In this document: piece after piece, positions 1-6,688 of the stretch | How the letters are laid out: the number at the start of each line of letters is the position of its first letter | Numbering within the stretch: the first letter of the stretch is position 1 | Assembly: GCA_031275515.1 (NCBI GenBank) | Contig: JAISOQ010000219.1 | Coordinates: forward strand, 1 to 9,334 | Direction of reading: 5' to 3' | Length of the DNA stretch: 9,334 nt | From: Treponema sp. | GTDB taxonomy: Bacteria > Spirochaetota > Spirochaetia > Treponematales > Breznakiellaceae | Position numbers and translations under genes: made by a program | The notes under the pieces: model-generated | Seen by the model: only the letters and a program-made list of their open reading frames with translations | What the model was told of the DNA's origin: nothing | Databases searched by the model: none

Positions 1-1
1 A

Positions 2-1024
2 TTAACCCTCAGAGCCCTGATTCTCACGCCGTTGCCCCGGGATTTCCGGCGGCCAGAGGTCTTTTCCAAAGATTTCCCGAATCCGCCGCAGAAAGGGCTC
101 CGGGACGGGGGCGCTGACAGTTTTGCCGCACAGCTCTCCCAACTCAGGCGGAAACCCGTCTACGGGGAAGCTCAGGGAAAAGGCGTGGAGGAGGAGGCCG
201 TTACTCTGAAAACTGCCGCCGTACTTCCTGTCCCCCGCCAGAGGGTGGCCATGAACGGCGGCTTGGGACCGTATCTGATGGGTCCGCCCGGTCTCGATTT
301 CCAGGGCGACAAGAGAATAGGGAGCATAAACCGCCAGGGGAAAGATCCGGGTCCGGGCGGGCTTGGCCCGGATACGGTTTTCCCCGGATACGGCCAGGGT
401 TTTCCTCCCCGTCGTATCCCTGAATAAGACATCTTCCCAGATTTCCTCTTTTTCAATACAGCCGTCCGCCAGGGCCAGATAGGTTTTCCCCAGCCGCCGT
501 TCTCTCATCAGGACGCTGAAAGCCCGGGCGCCCGCCAGACTTGTGGAAAAAACGATGAGCCCGCTGGAGACCTGATCCAGCCGGTGGAGAGGGCCGGGCC
601 TAAAGGAAAGAGATGGGGACTGTTTGTCCCGGAGATAGGAGCGGACCTGGTCGTCAAGGCAGGGAATGTCGCCGCGCCGGTCAGGACGGTGTACCGCAAG
701 ACCCGCAGGCTTGTTCACGAAAAGGAGCCCGTTTCCTTCCCGGAGTATGCACAGGCCAGGGGAAGATCCGGCAGCGGATTCGCCAGGGTGTTTCGGAGGT
801 CTGACCCCCGGATACTTAGCAGGCGGCGCCTCTCCCCGCACCTGTATACGGGAGCCTGGGGCGATTCTGACGGCCCCTTTGCCGGGGACGCCGTCTACCG
901 TCACCCGGCCTTTCCGCAGCAGCCGGTGTATCGACGAAAGGGGCAGGCCCGGCAAAGCCCGGCGCAAAATCCGGTCCAGTCTGCGGCCCGCATCGTCCGT
1001 TCCGGCGATCAATTCTTTTTCCAT
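2..1024 (-). CDS. RluA-family 23S rRNA pseudouridine synthase (RluC/RluD-like)
   Basis: A complete 340-residue protein that would convert specific uridines of ribosomal RNA to pseudouridine in the cytoplasm. Residues about 5-62 form an S4 RNA-binding domain (RRLDRILRR, then KGRVTVDG). The catalytic domain follows from about residue 88. Visible motifs are NKPAG at 104-108, HRLDQVSSG at 147-155, whose Asp150 is the expected catalytic nucleophile (family consensus HRLDxxTSG), and GRTHQIR at 246-252 followed by GHPLAGDRKYGG. Length is normal for RluC/RluD-type enzymes. The family is clear, but the target uridine cannot be read from sequence, so I give no symbol. The start ATG at 1024 is the natural N-terminus for the S4 domain. 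Only a distant GGAGGG (1046-1051 on the minus strand) lies upstream, so its ribosome binding site is weak. The gene is divergent from the plus-strand operon and is probably an unrelated housekeeping neighbour. Confidence 0.93.
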   Translation of the reverse strand: MEKELIAGTDDAGRRLDRILRRALPGLPLSSIHRLLRKGRVTVDGVPGKGAVRIAPGSRIQVRGEAPPAKYPGVRPPKHPGESAAGSSPGLCILREGNGLLFVNKPAGLAVHRPDRRGDIPCLDDQVRSYLRDKQSPSLSFRPGPLHRLDQVSSGLIVFSTSLAGARAFSVLMRERRLGKTYLALADGCIEKEEIWEDVLFRDTTGRKTLAVSGENRIRAKPARTRIFPLAVYAPYSLVALEIETGRTHQIRSQAAVHGHPLAGDRKYGGSFQSNGLLLHAFSLSFPVDGFPPELGELCGKTVSAPVPEPFLRRIREIFGKDLWPPEIPGQRRENQGSEG

Positions 1025-1130
1025 GGGATACTATTTTAAGTATTTCCCTCCATATTGTCCCCTCCCCAATATGCGCTGCCACCCTAAAACCGTCTTTTCC
1101 CGGCTGCCGCCGGATTGCTCTTTACTGCCC

Positions 1131-1166
1131 TTGACAAATTCTAGTTACTAGAGAATTGTTAATATA
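1131..1166 (+). promoter_or_regulatory. Candidate promoter and operator ahead of the DUF212-rnf operon
   Basis: A perfect TTGACA lies at 1131-1136. The best -10 at a 17-base spacing is the weak AATTGT at 1154-1159, which would place the transcription start at or next to the ATG at 1167. A perfect TATAAT occurs at 1163-1168, but it is 26 bases from the -35 box and overlaps the start codon, so it cannot serve this start in the usual way. Between the boxes, 1141-1151 is a perfect 5-base inverted repeat with one central base (CTAGT-T-ACTAG), a possible repressor site. The boxes and repeat are seen in the sequence; the function is inferred. Confidence 0.4.
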
Positions 1167-1655
1167 ATGTCATTCGCTATAGTTGCCCGGCCAGAGTCAA
1201 TAGGAGCTTTTTTTGAGAATCCAATCTTCTTGTCTTGTGTGTCAAGCTGGTTTAGCGCTCAATTAATGAAGACGGTCATAGTTCTCCTTAAAGGACGAAG
1301 GAACAGCGGCAGAGAAGTTTTGGAGACCATCGCCTGGCGTACCGGCGGTATGCCGTCGAGCCATGCTTCCTTGGTGTCCTCCATGACAACCTCTGTAGCT
1401 TTTTGGGAGGGAATCAACTCAAACCTGTTCATAGTTACCCTGTTTTTCTCATTAATCGTTATGCGCGACGCTATGGGGGTACGCAGATCTTCGGGGATTC
1501 AAGCCAGAACCCTGAATTTGCTGGGACGGCAGCTAGCGGAGAATGTGAAAATCGATTATCATCCAGTAAAAGAAGTACATGGACATGCCCCATTGGAAGT
1601 AGTGGTTGGCGCGCTTCTTGGCATTTTTATCGCTGCCGCATACGCATATTTATAG
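1167..1655 (+). CDS. Divergent PAP2 (DUF212, YuiD-like) membrane protein
   Basis: A 162-residue, hydrophobic protein of normal length for the divergent PAP2/DUF212 family, which is distantly related to membrane acid phosphatases; the substrate is unknown. Residues 16-41 match the typical N-terminal membrane segment (ENPIFLSCVSSWFSAQ). The family signatures are all present: GGMPSSHAS at 60-68, a membrane segment at about 85-99, RDAMGVRR at 100-107, and GHAPLEVVVGALLG at 139-152 followed by a C-terminal membrane helix. The conserved histidines of the SSH and GH motifs are intact. The gene opens the operon and its stop codon is 8 bases before the next start. No good Shine-Dalgarno sequence precedes the ATG. 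Its codon use looks more AT-rich than the downstream genes, which may mean a different history or weak expression. The family call is confident; any link to the Rnf-like complex is inference from operon position. Confidence 0.88.
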   Translation: MSFAIVARPESIGAFFENPIFLSCVSSWFSAQLMKTVIVLLKGRRNSGREVLETIAWRTGGMPSSHASLVSSMTTSVAFWEGINSNLFIVTLFFSLIVMRDAMGVRRSSGIQARTLNLLGRQLAENVKIDYHPVKEVHGHAPLEVVVGALLGIFIAAAYAYL

Positions 1656-1663
1656 GACATTTC

Positions 1664-3181
1664 ATGACGTTTCAAAGGCCGGTGATTATAGCGGTATGTG
1701 TTTCCCTCGGAGCTGGTTTTCTCTCCTTTTTTCTGTTCCGTCCTGCCGCTGCTGGCGGCGGTTCCGCCGGAGGGTATGGGGCGCTTTCCGTGGATCAAGC
1801 CTATTCGGATCGTATGATTGGGCAGGCTTTACATTCGGCGGGAATAGAAACGTATTTTTCCGAATCCACCCAGTGGGTGTATCTGGACGATTTTGGGGAA
1901 CTGGTCAAAGTTCCCTTAGACGAGTACTCCCTGCGGCTGGAACCTTTCGATCCCCGCAATGACGGGTATGCAGAAAAGCTGCGCTCTTTCTTTGTCCGGA
2001 ACGGAACGCGGCGTTTTTTCATCCCCCTTAACCCGGAACAGGATAATTCCCCGGCAGGATTTGCGGACCGCCTGAGCGCCGCCCTGGGGGATACTCCCTA
2101 TACCCTTAAAATTCTGGATCAAAAACAGACGCCTTCCCGCTATTGGCTCTTATTCGCTGTTTTCGGGACAGCGGTCTTGTTTTCTCTGGTCCTGTCGGAA
2201 ACGCCCTTTCCGCTGGCTTTCCTCATCCCCCTCTGCGTACCCTTAGTATTTCTGGGTTCCCCAGGAATGGTCCTTACAGGGACGCTTTTCGCTTTTTCCA
2301 GCAGTCTTATCCCGCCTCTGCGTAAATTCTTCGCGTACCGCCGCGGCTGGGCATCTTTGTTCCGCCGGCCGCCGGGAAGCCCAGTCTGGGAATTCCCGGT
2401 TTTTTCTTGCCTCCTGCCCCTGTTGTTCGCCGTTGTTTATGGGGTCCTTCTCTGTATCGGTAATATTCCGGCCCTGGCCGCCCTGGCGCCCTTCCTTTCC
2501 TGTTGCTGCGTCACCGGGACTGTTCTGTGGGCTCAATCAAACCGGGAAGAACACCCCCGGTTCCATGCAGTACCCATTAAGGAGCCGGCTGTGGGCGTCC
2601 TCCCCTTCTTCCGGTATTTTAAGCGCCATTGCCCCCTGGTTATCCTGCCCTGGGTTCCGGCGGCGGTTCTTGCCCTGGTTTTGCCCCTCCTCCTGACGGA
2701 ACCAGCCGCGGATTCCGCGAAGTCTGTTACGGAAATATTACAGGAAGATATTCCGGAACTCTACGCCGAAGATTACGAGGCTCACCTGACTTTTCAGCGA
2801 TCTTTCTCTTTACGGCTCCTGGAGGATCTGATAAAATTTGAAAATCAGGCCGAACATCTTCCGTATTCTGATTATTACCGGTATTCTATAGGAGATGATG
2901 GCTTTGTCATGGAGGTTGAATGGGAAGACGAGGCCGGCCAAACCGGTTTTGACGCCCTGCCATTCGGGAACACTGAGGAGTTTCCCCCCTTTCCCCTGGC
3001 GGATCTCATGGGTTTCCTGACCAGCTATACCCCGGCGGTGAATCCTGCCCATACCCCGGGGGATTTGGTTTCGATAGTGTTCATTCTAACCCTGACCCTT
3101 CCTCTCCTGATTCGGGGAGGCCGAAAAGAGCGAAAGGGAGGCGGTTCTCTGGCATTTAACGATAAACGGATCGCTGCATGA
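1664..3181 (+). CDS. Unrecognised polytopic membrane protein translationally coupled to rnfC
   Basis: A 505-residue protein that I cannot assign to a family. The frame is open from further upstream, but the ATG at 1664 is preferred: AGGA at 1654-1657 precedes it by 6 bases, and earlier starts would overlap the DUF212 gene heavily. Hydrophobic segments by eye are about 5-25, 159-178, 182-215 (probably two helices), 245-265, 268-290, 323-344 and 468-484. Two large hydrophilic parts lie between them. One is 26-158, which starts with a Gly/Ala-rich linker. The other is 345-467, acidic and rich in Phe and Tyr. The tail is basic (RGGRKERKGGG). A three-cysteine run (Cys280-282) lies in a membrane segment. 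The gene ends in an ATGA overlap with rnfC, so the two are probably made together. It may be an accessory subunit of the Rnf-like complex. I see no transporter, nucleotide-binding or Fe-S motif. Confidence 0.8.
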   Translation: MTFQRPVIIAVCVSLGAGFLSFFLFRPAAAGGGSAGGYGALSVDQAYSDRMIGQALHSAGIETYFSESTQWVYLDDFGELVKVPLDEYSLRLEPFDPRNDGYAEKLRSFFVRNGTRRFFIPLNPEQDNSPAGFADRLSAALGDTPYTLKILDQKQTPSRYWLLFAVFGTAVLFSLVLSETPFPLAFLIPLCVPLVFLGSPGMVLTGTLFAFSSSLIPPLRKFFAYRRGWASLFRRPPGSPVWEFPVFSCLLPLLFAVVYGVLLCIGNIPALAALAPFLSCCCVTGTVLWAQSNREEHPRFHAVPIKEPAVGVLPFFRYFKRHCPLVILPWVPAAVLALVLPLLLTEPAADSAKSVTEILQEDIPELYAEDYEAHLTFQRSFSLRLLEDLIKFENQAEHLPYSDYYRYSIGDDGFVMEVEWEDEAGQTGFDALPFGNTEEFPPFPLADLMGFLTSYTPAVNPAHTPGDLVSIVFILTLTLPLLIRGGRKERKGGGSLAFNDKRIAA

Positions 3182-4479
3182 AAATTTATTCTTTTCCCCG
3201 GGGAGGGATTCATTTTGAAGATTCTACGGTTCCATCACGAGACACAAGTGTAACCGCTTTTCTTCCCGGCCTTTCGGTAATTCCCATGATTCAGCATTCC
3301 GGTAAACGGGCTTCTCCTACAGTCTCCGTGGGAGATCAGGTTCGGGAAGGTATGCTCATAGGCCAGGGCCAGGGGCCGGGTTCCGCAAACATCCATGCCA
3401 CCGTCCCCGGAAGGGTGGTCCGGCAGGTTTTCTGGAAGACCCCCGAAGGACACGCCAACGATGCGTTGGTCATCCGCATGGAAGGGGCCTTTGAAAAGCT
3501 GGGGAAGAGGGAAGAGTCCTTTTCCTGGAAGGGTCTTTCCTCTCAGGATCTGCGGAACATCATATCCGATTACGGCATAGTAGAAATGGAAATGCCCGGC
3601 AGACCGGTTTCGGAGATGATCTCCGGTTTCAAGGCAGGCGCGGAGTCCCTCGCATTGGTGGTCCGGTGCGTGTTCGACGATCCCTGGCTGGCGGCGGATT
3701 ATACCCTTTGCCGGGAGCGGCTTGGGGCCGTGGCAGAAGGAAGCGCCATTACCGCCAAGGCGGCTGGGGCAAACCGCATTCTTTTCGCCGTTTCCCACCG
3801 GGAACAGAATCTGGGGGCCAAGCTTTTGGCAGAGGCGGAACAATGGGACCTGCCGGCGTCTTTAGTCCTGGTGGGTTCCCGGTATCCCCAGCGGAACCGG
3901 CGGGAACTGGAACTTGTACTCAGGGTTTACGAAAAAAAAGAGAACACGTCCCTGGGGGATCTCCTCATCCTGAATCCCGCTGCCTTAGCGGCGGTTCACG
4001 ATGCGGTAAAGTTCCAAAAGCCTATTCTGGACCGGTATATCGCGGTTGGCGGTTCGGCGGTCAAGGCGCCGCAGGTCATTAAGGCGCGGATAGGGACCCG
4101 GCTTAAAGAAATTTTCGCCGAATGCGGCGGTTTTGTGGGAACACCCAAATGCATAGCCTCAGGATCGCCCCTTCATGGCAGAATGGTGACGGACCTGGAT
4201 GAACCGGTAATCAAGACCACTACGGCGGTTTTCGCCCTCCATAACGCCTGCTTAGGGGGGAAACAAAGCCGTGGCTGCATCAGCTGCGGGGAATGCCGGT
4301 TCGTGTGCCCGGTGGGTCTTGACCCGGAAGAACTGTACAAGCGGTCCCTGATAACCGGAAAGAAGGGCGGCATAGGCAGGGCGGGAGAATGTCACGGCTG
4401 CGGATGCTGTGAAGTGGTTTGCCCTTCCCGGCTGCCCCTGAGTACCGCCATCATCCATTACGCCCGGGGGGAGGATTGA
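3178..4479 (+). CDS. rnfC: RnfC-like subunit with both [4Fe-4S] motifs but a degenerate FMN/NADH site
   Basis: A 433-residue homologue of RnfC, the peripheral subunit that normally accepts or delivers electrons at NAD(H). The N-terminal barrel region is clear: GGIHF at 9-13, IPMIQHSGKRASPTVSVGD at 35-53, and NIHATVPGRVV at 71-81. The SLBB-like region (IGTRLKEIFAECGGFVG, 305-321) and DEPVIKTTT (341-349) are also clear. Two ferredoxin-type CxxCxxCxxxCP motifs are intact: Cys367/370/373/377 and Cys405/408/411/415, the second with an extra Cys410. In canonical RnfC a glycine-rich loop of the type GIVGxGGAxFPTxxK binds FMN and nucleotide. Here the aligned residues 133-147 have Glu136, Glu138 and Met139 in place of the key glycines and Arg142 in place of Phe. 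The NGAECEPY segment reads RCVFDDPW at 163-170. NADH oxidation is therefore doubtful. The start overlaps the previous stop (ATGA). Confidence 0.87.
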   Translation: MKIYSFPRGGIHFEDSTVPSRDTSVTAFLPGLSVIPMIQHSGKRASPTVSVGDQVREGMLIGQGQGPGSANIHATVPGRVVRQVFWKTPEGHANDALVIRMEGAFEKLGKREESFSWKGLSSQDLRNIISDYGIVEMEMPGRPVSEMISGFKAGAESLALVVRCVFDDPWLAADYTLCRERLGAVAEGSAITAKAAGANRILFAVSHREQNLGAKLLAEAEQWDLPASLVLVGSRYPQRNRRELELVLRVYEKKENTSLGDLLILNPAALAAVHDAVKFQKPILDRYIAVGGSAVKAPQVIKARIGTRLKEIFAECGGFVGTPKCIASGSPLHGRMVTDLDEPVIKTTTAVFALHNACLGGKQSRGCISCGECRFVCPVGLDPEELYKRSLITGKKGGIGRAGECHGCGCCEVVCPSRLPLSTAIIHYARGED

Positions 4480-4480
4480 G

Positions 4481-5560
4481 ATGCCCAATCGGATTCCACG
4501 GCTTTTGTTACAGCGTCCCCAGATAAACCTTGCCCGCTCCACTACGGCGCGGATGGTATTAGTAAGCGTCTGCGCCGGATTGGGAATACTTCAGTCTTCT
4601 TTAACCGATTCTTTTGCCTCCCTGGGCCTTGCGTTTGCGGCGGCAGCGGCGGCAGTTTCTACGGAATTCGTGATAAACCGGATGACGGGGACCCGTACCC
4701 TGCGGGACGGGAGCGCCATTGCTTCGGCCCTGGTACTTACCCTGCTCCTGCCCAACTATATAAACCCCCTGATTGCCGCCCTGGGGACTGTTTTTGCTAT
4801 AGCGGTGGTTAAGCAGAGTTTCGGCGGTCTGGGGGCTAATTGGCTGAATCCCGCCCTGGGCGGCTGGCTGTTCGTCCGCTTTTCATGGCCCGGCCCCTTT
4901 GAGAAAGCCTTAATGGGGGCTCCTCCGGCGGGAATCATCGTTTCTGAGGAGATTCTTTCTTTTCTCGGTTCCCTGGATGGGATCATTACGGGATTCCTGA
5001 ACAATACGATTTTTAACCTGACCGGTTCGGAATTACCCGAAGGGTACATCAATCTTCTCTTTTTATCCGCCCCGTCTATCATCGCGGACCGGGGACTCCT
5101 GGGCCTGCTGCTGGGCGCCATTATAATCGCCGCTTCCCAGGCAAGCCGGGTCTGGATTGCTCCCCTTTTCCTGGGAACCTACGCCGTCCTTGTCCGTTTT
5201 TTCGGCGCCCTGCCGGGTTTCATAAACGGAAACATTATTGACCCCATACCGGGGATTGCATTATTAGGGGAAGGTCTGGGAAAAGGAGACATACTCTACA
5301 GTCTTTTTTCCGGCGGGATGATCGCCGCCGCCTTCCTGCTGGCCCTCGAACCGGGTTCCGGCGCAAAAACCAGGGCAGGGGCGCTGATCATCGCCTTCTT
5401 AAGCGGCGCTTTCGCCTTCCTGTTCCGGTACCGGGGAAACGAAACCTACGGGGCGTTTTTCGCCATTGCCCTGCTGAATATCCTGACCCCGGTGATTCGA
5501 TCTATAGAAAGCCGGCTTTTCCATAATCCCCTTCCCGCAAAGGCGAGGAGGCCGGTATGA
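4481..5560 (+). CDS. rnfD: RnfD-like membrane subunit lacking the flavinylation motif
   Basis: A 359-residue polytopic protein of the RnfD/NqrB family. Family hallmarks are RDGSAIASALVLTLLLP at 75-91, KQSFGGLGANWLNPALGG at 111-128, FSGGMIAAAFLLALEPGSG at 276-294 and GAFFAIALLN at 324-333, all in membrane helices. Canonical RnfD carries FMN covalently on the threonine of a (S/T)GAT segment. The corresponding place here reads DGIITGFLNN at 166-175 and has no acceptor threonine in context. The ATDP motif near the C-terminus is ALEP, and the IGETS-type segment reads IIADRG (200-205). Most of the polar cofactor-associated positions are thus changed while the helices are kept. An alanine run occupies 53-58. 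A strong ribosome binding site (GGGGGAGGA, 4465-4473) lies 7 bases before the ATG, 1 base after the rnfC stop. The family call is firm; loss of flavin is inferred from alignment by eye. Confidence 0.87.
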   Translation: MPNRIPRLLLQRPQINLARSTTARMVLVSVCAGLGILQSSLTDSFASLGLAFAAAAAAVSTEFVINRMTGTRTLRDGSAIASALVLTLLLPNYINPLIAALGTVFAIAVVKQSFGGLGANWLNPALGGWLFVRFSWPGPFEKALMGAPPAGIIVSEEILSFLGSLDGIITGFLNNTIFNLTGSELPEGYINLLFLSAPSIIADRGLLGLLLGAIIIAASQASRVWIAPLFLGTYAVLVRFFGALPGFINGNIIDPIPGIALLGEGLGKGDILYSLFSGGMIAAAFLLALEPGSGAKTRAGALIIAFLSGAFAFLFRYRGNETYGAFFAIALLNILTPVIRSIESRLFHNPLPAKARRPV

Positions 5561-6042
5561 TCCTGCAAAAGTTTAAAAATATTCCTCCGCCTGTCAAGCG
5601 TATGGGGATTTTTGCCGGATGGACCGCCGGTTTGATGCTGGTCAGCGCTTTGCTCTGGGGCTTCACCCAGCCGGTGCGGAACAGGGCGCTTCTTAATTCG
5701 GTGAACAGGCTTCTTATCGAACAGGGTGAAGAAGTCCTCCTGGAAAAGCCGCTTTCTTCCTGGGGTATGCCCGGCCAGGCCGCCCAGTCGGGAACCTGGT
5801 TTACTACTGCCGATTCCCCGGAATGGGCGGTGGTCTTTACCGTGGTTTTCGACGGCGTTTTTTCCCCTTTCCTGGCCTTTATTTCTCAGAATGGAAAGGC
5901 CGGCCCCCTCATTCCGTTAAGCCTTCATGGGGAAGCGATGTTTCAGCGGCTCCCCCAGGAACAGTTCTATATCTATGTCCGGCGTATAGAGGCAAGTTAT
6001 GCCTTACTGCGCCAGGCCAGGGAGAGAATTGAGAATGAATAA
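5557..6042 (+). CDS. rnfG: Short RnfG-like protein without a flavin attachment site
   Basis: A 161-residue protein with one N-terminal membrane helix (about 17-37, followed by TQPVRN) and a periplasmic domain. This is the RnfG topology in the RnfG position of the operon, but it is shorter than the roughly 190-210 residues usual for the family. RnfG normally ends in an FMN-binding domain with a (S/T)GAT(I/V)TS motif whose threonine is flavinylated. No such motif exists anywhere in this protein. The C-terminal stretch VRRIEASYALLRQARERI (141-158) occupies the place where the motif would be expected. Identity rests mainly on order, topology and the TM-to-TxPV junction, so it is less sure than its neighbours. 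The start overlaps the rnfD stop by 4 bases and has GAGGAGG at 5545-5551, 5 bases upstream. It may serve as a structural periplasmic subunit. Confidence 0.6.
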   Translation: MILQKFKNIPPPVKRMGIFAGWTAGLMLVSALLWGFTQPVRNRALLNSVNRLLIEQGEEVLLEKPLSSWGMPGQAAQSGTWFTTADSPEWAVVFTVVFDGVFSPFLAFISQNGKAGPLIPLSLHGEAMFQRLPQEQFYIYVRRIEASYALLRQARERIENE

Positions 6043-6688
6043 CGCGGCGCTGCAAAACCACTTTTTTTGGGGTACCCGATCCCCTCTTTCTACTCTCATC
6101 GGAGCAGGGCTAATTATCATGGCTTCAAGCCGTACCGTCTTTGCCCTGGTAACCCTGGGCGCTCTGGTCTGGGTATATGCCCTGACCGCCCTGATTTTCC
6201 GCCTTGCCTCCCGGATATTACCGGACAAAGGGAAGGGCCTTGCCTTGGTCTGTTTGTCCGCCTTTTTGGGGAGCCTGTATCATTTCATCTTCTGTCTCAT
6301 AAGCCCCTTCCTGGCTGCGGAAACCTCTCTGTTCATCATCCTGGCGCCGGTGTACTGTATCGCATCGGGAATGATTCCCCGGATTAAAGCCCTGTCCCTC
6401 AAAGACGCCCCGATACAGGCCGGCTTCGAAGCCCTGACCCTGGGACTTTTGATCCTGGCCTTTGCCCTGATACGGGAGCCTTTGGGATTCGGTTCCTTTT
6501 CGGTTCCCGGAGGCATGAAGGGAAGCCTGGAGATACTTGGCAAGGGAGAAAACCCCCTCTTACCCGTACAGATCATGAGCAGTTCCGCGGGAGCCCTCTT
6601 GCTGTTCGGCTACGGCCTTGCCATATACCGGCGGGAGAAAAAACGCCAGGCCGGCAGGGAAGCCGATGAAAAGAAGGAGGGACTATGA
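6035..6688 (+). CDS. rnfE: RnfE-like membrane subunit keeping one of two Fe-S cysteines
   Basis: A 217-residue protein with about six membrane helices, in the RnfA/RnfE/NqrD/NqrE family. The start at 6035 is chosen over an in-frame ATG at 5999 because GGGAG at 6020-6024 precedes it. It also gives the usual N-terminus and limits the overlap with rnfG to 8 bases. IREPLGFGSF (146-155) matches the IRExLGxGT signature that separates RnfE from RnfA. The usual half-helix motifs GLCPxLA and VNCAILG each supply a cysteine to a membrane [2Fe-2S] centre shared with RnfA. Here the first is GAGLIIMA with Gly25 at the cysteine position, while the second is VYCIASG with Cys108 kept. Two other cysteines (73, 87) lie in a different membrane helix. 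The tail is highly charged (EKKRQAGREADEKKEG). Confidence 0.78.
   Translation: MNNAALQNHFFWGTRSPLSTLIGAGLIIMASSRTVFALVTLGALVWVYALTALIFRLASRILPDKGKGLALVCLSAFLGSLYHFIFCLISPFLAAETSLFIILAPVYCIASGMIPRIKALSLKDAPIQAGFEALTLGLLILAFALIREPLGFGSFSVPGGMKGSLEILGKGENPLLPVQIMSSSAGALLLFGYGLAIYRREKKRQAGREADEKKEGL

Noticed and set aside
1403..1663. Upstream extension of the 505-residue protein frame to 1403
   Set aside because: It would overlap the well-supported DUF212 gene by over 250 bases. The extra residues look like out-of-frame translation, and the ATG at 1664 has a well-placed AGGA.
3235..3843. Minus-strand open frame of about 200 codons opposite rnfC
   Set aside because: No recognisable domain, and it lies wholly within the well-supported rnfC.
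4631..4657. GCG/GCA-rich triplet run in rnfD
   Set aside because: It encodes a short alanine-rich part of a membrane helix; ordinary for such helices and not a significant repeat.
5999..6034. Earlier in-frame ATG for rnfE at 5999
   Set aside because: It adds 12 residues that overlap rnfG and lack RnfE character. The ATG at 6035 has GGGAG at a suitable distance.
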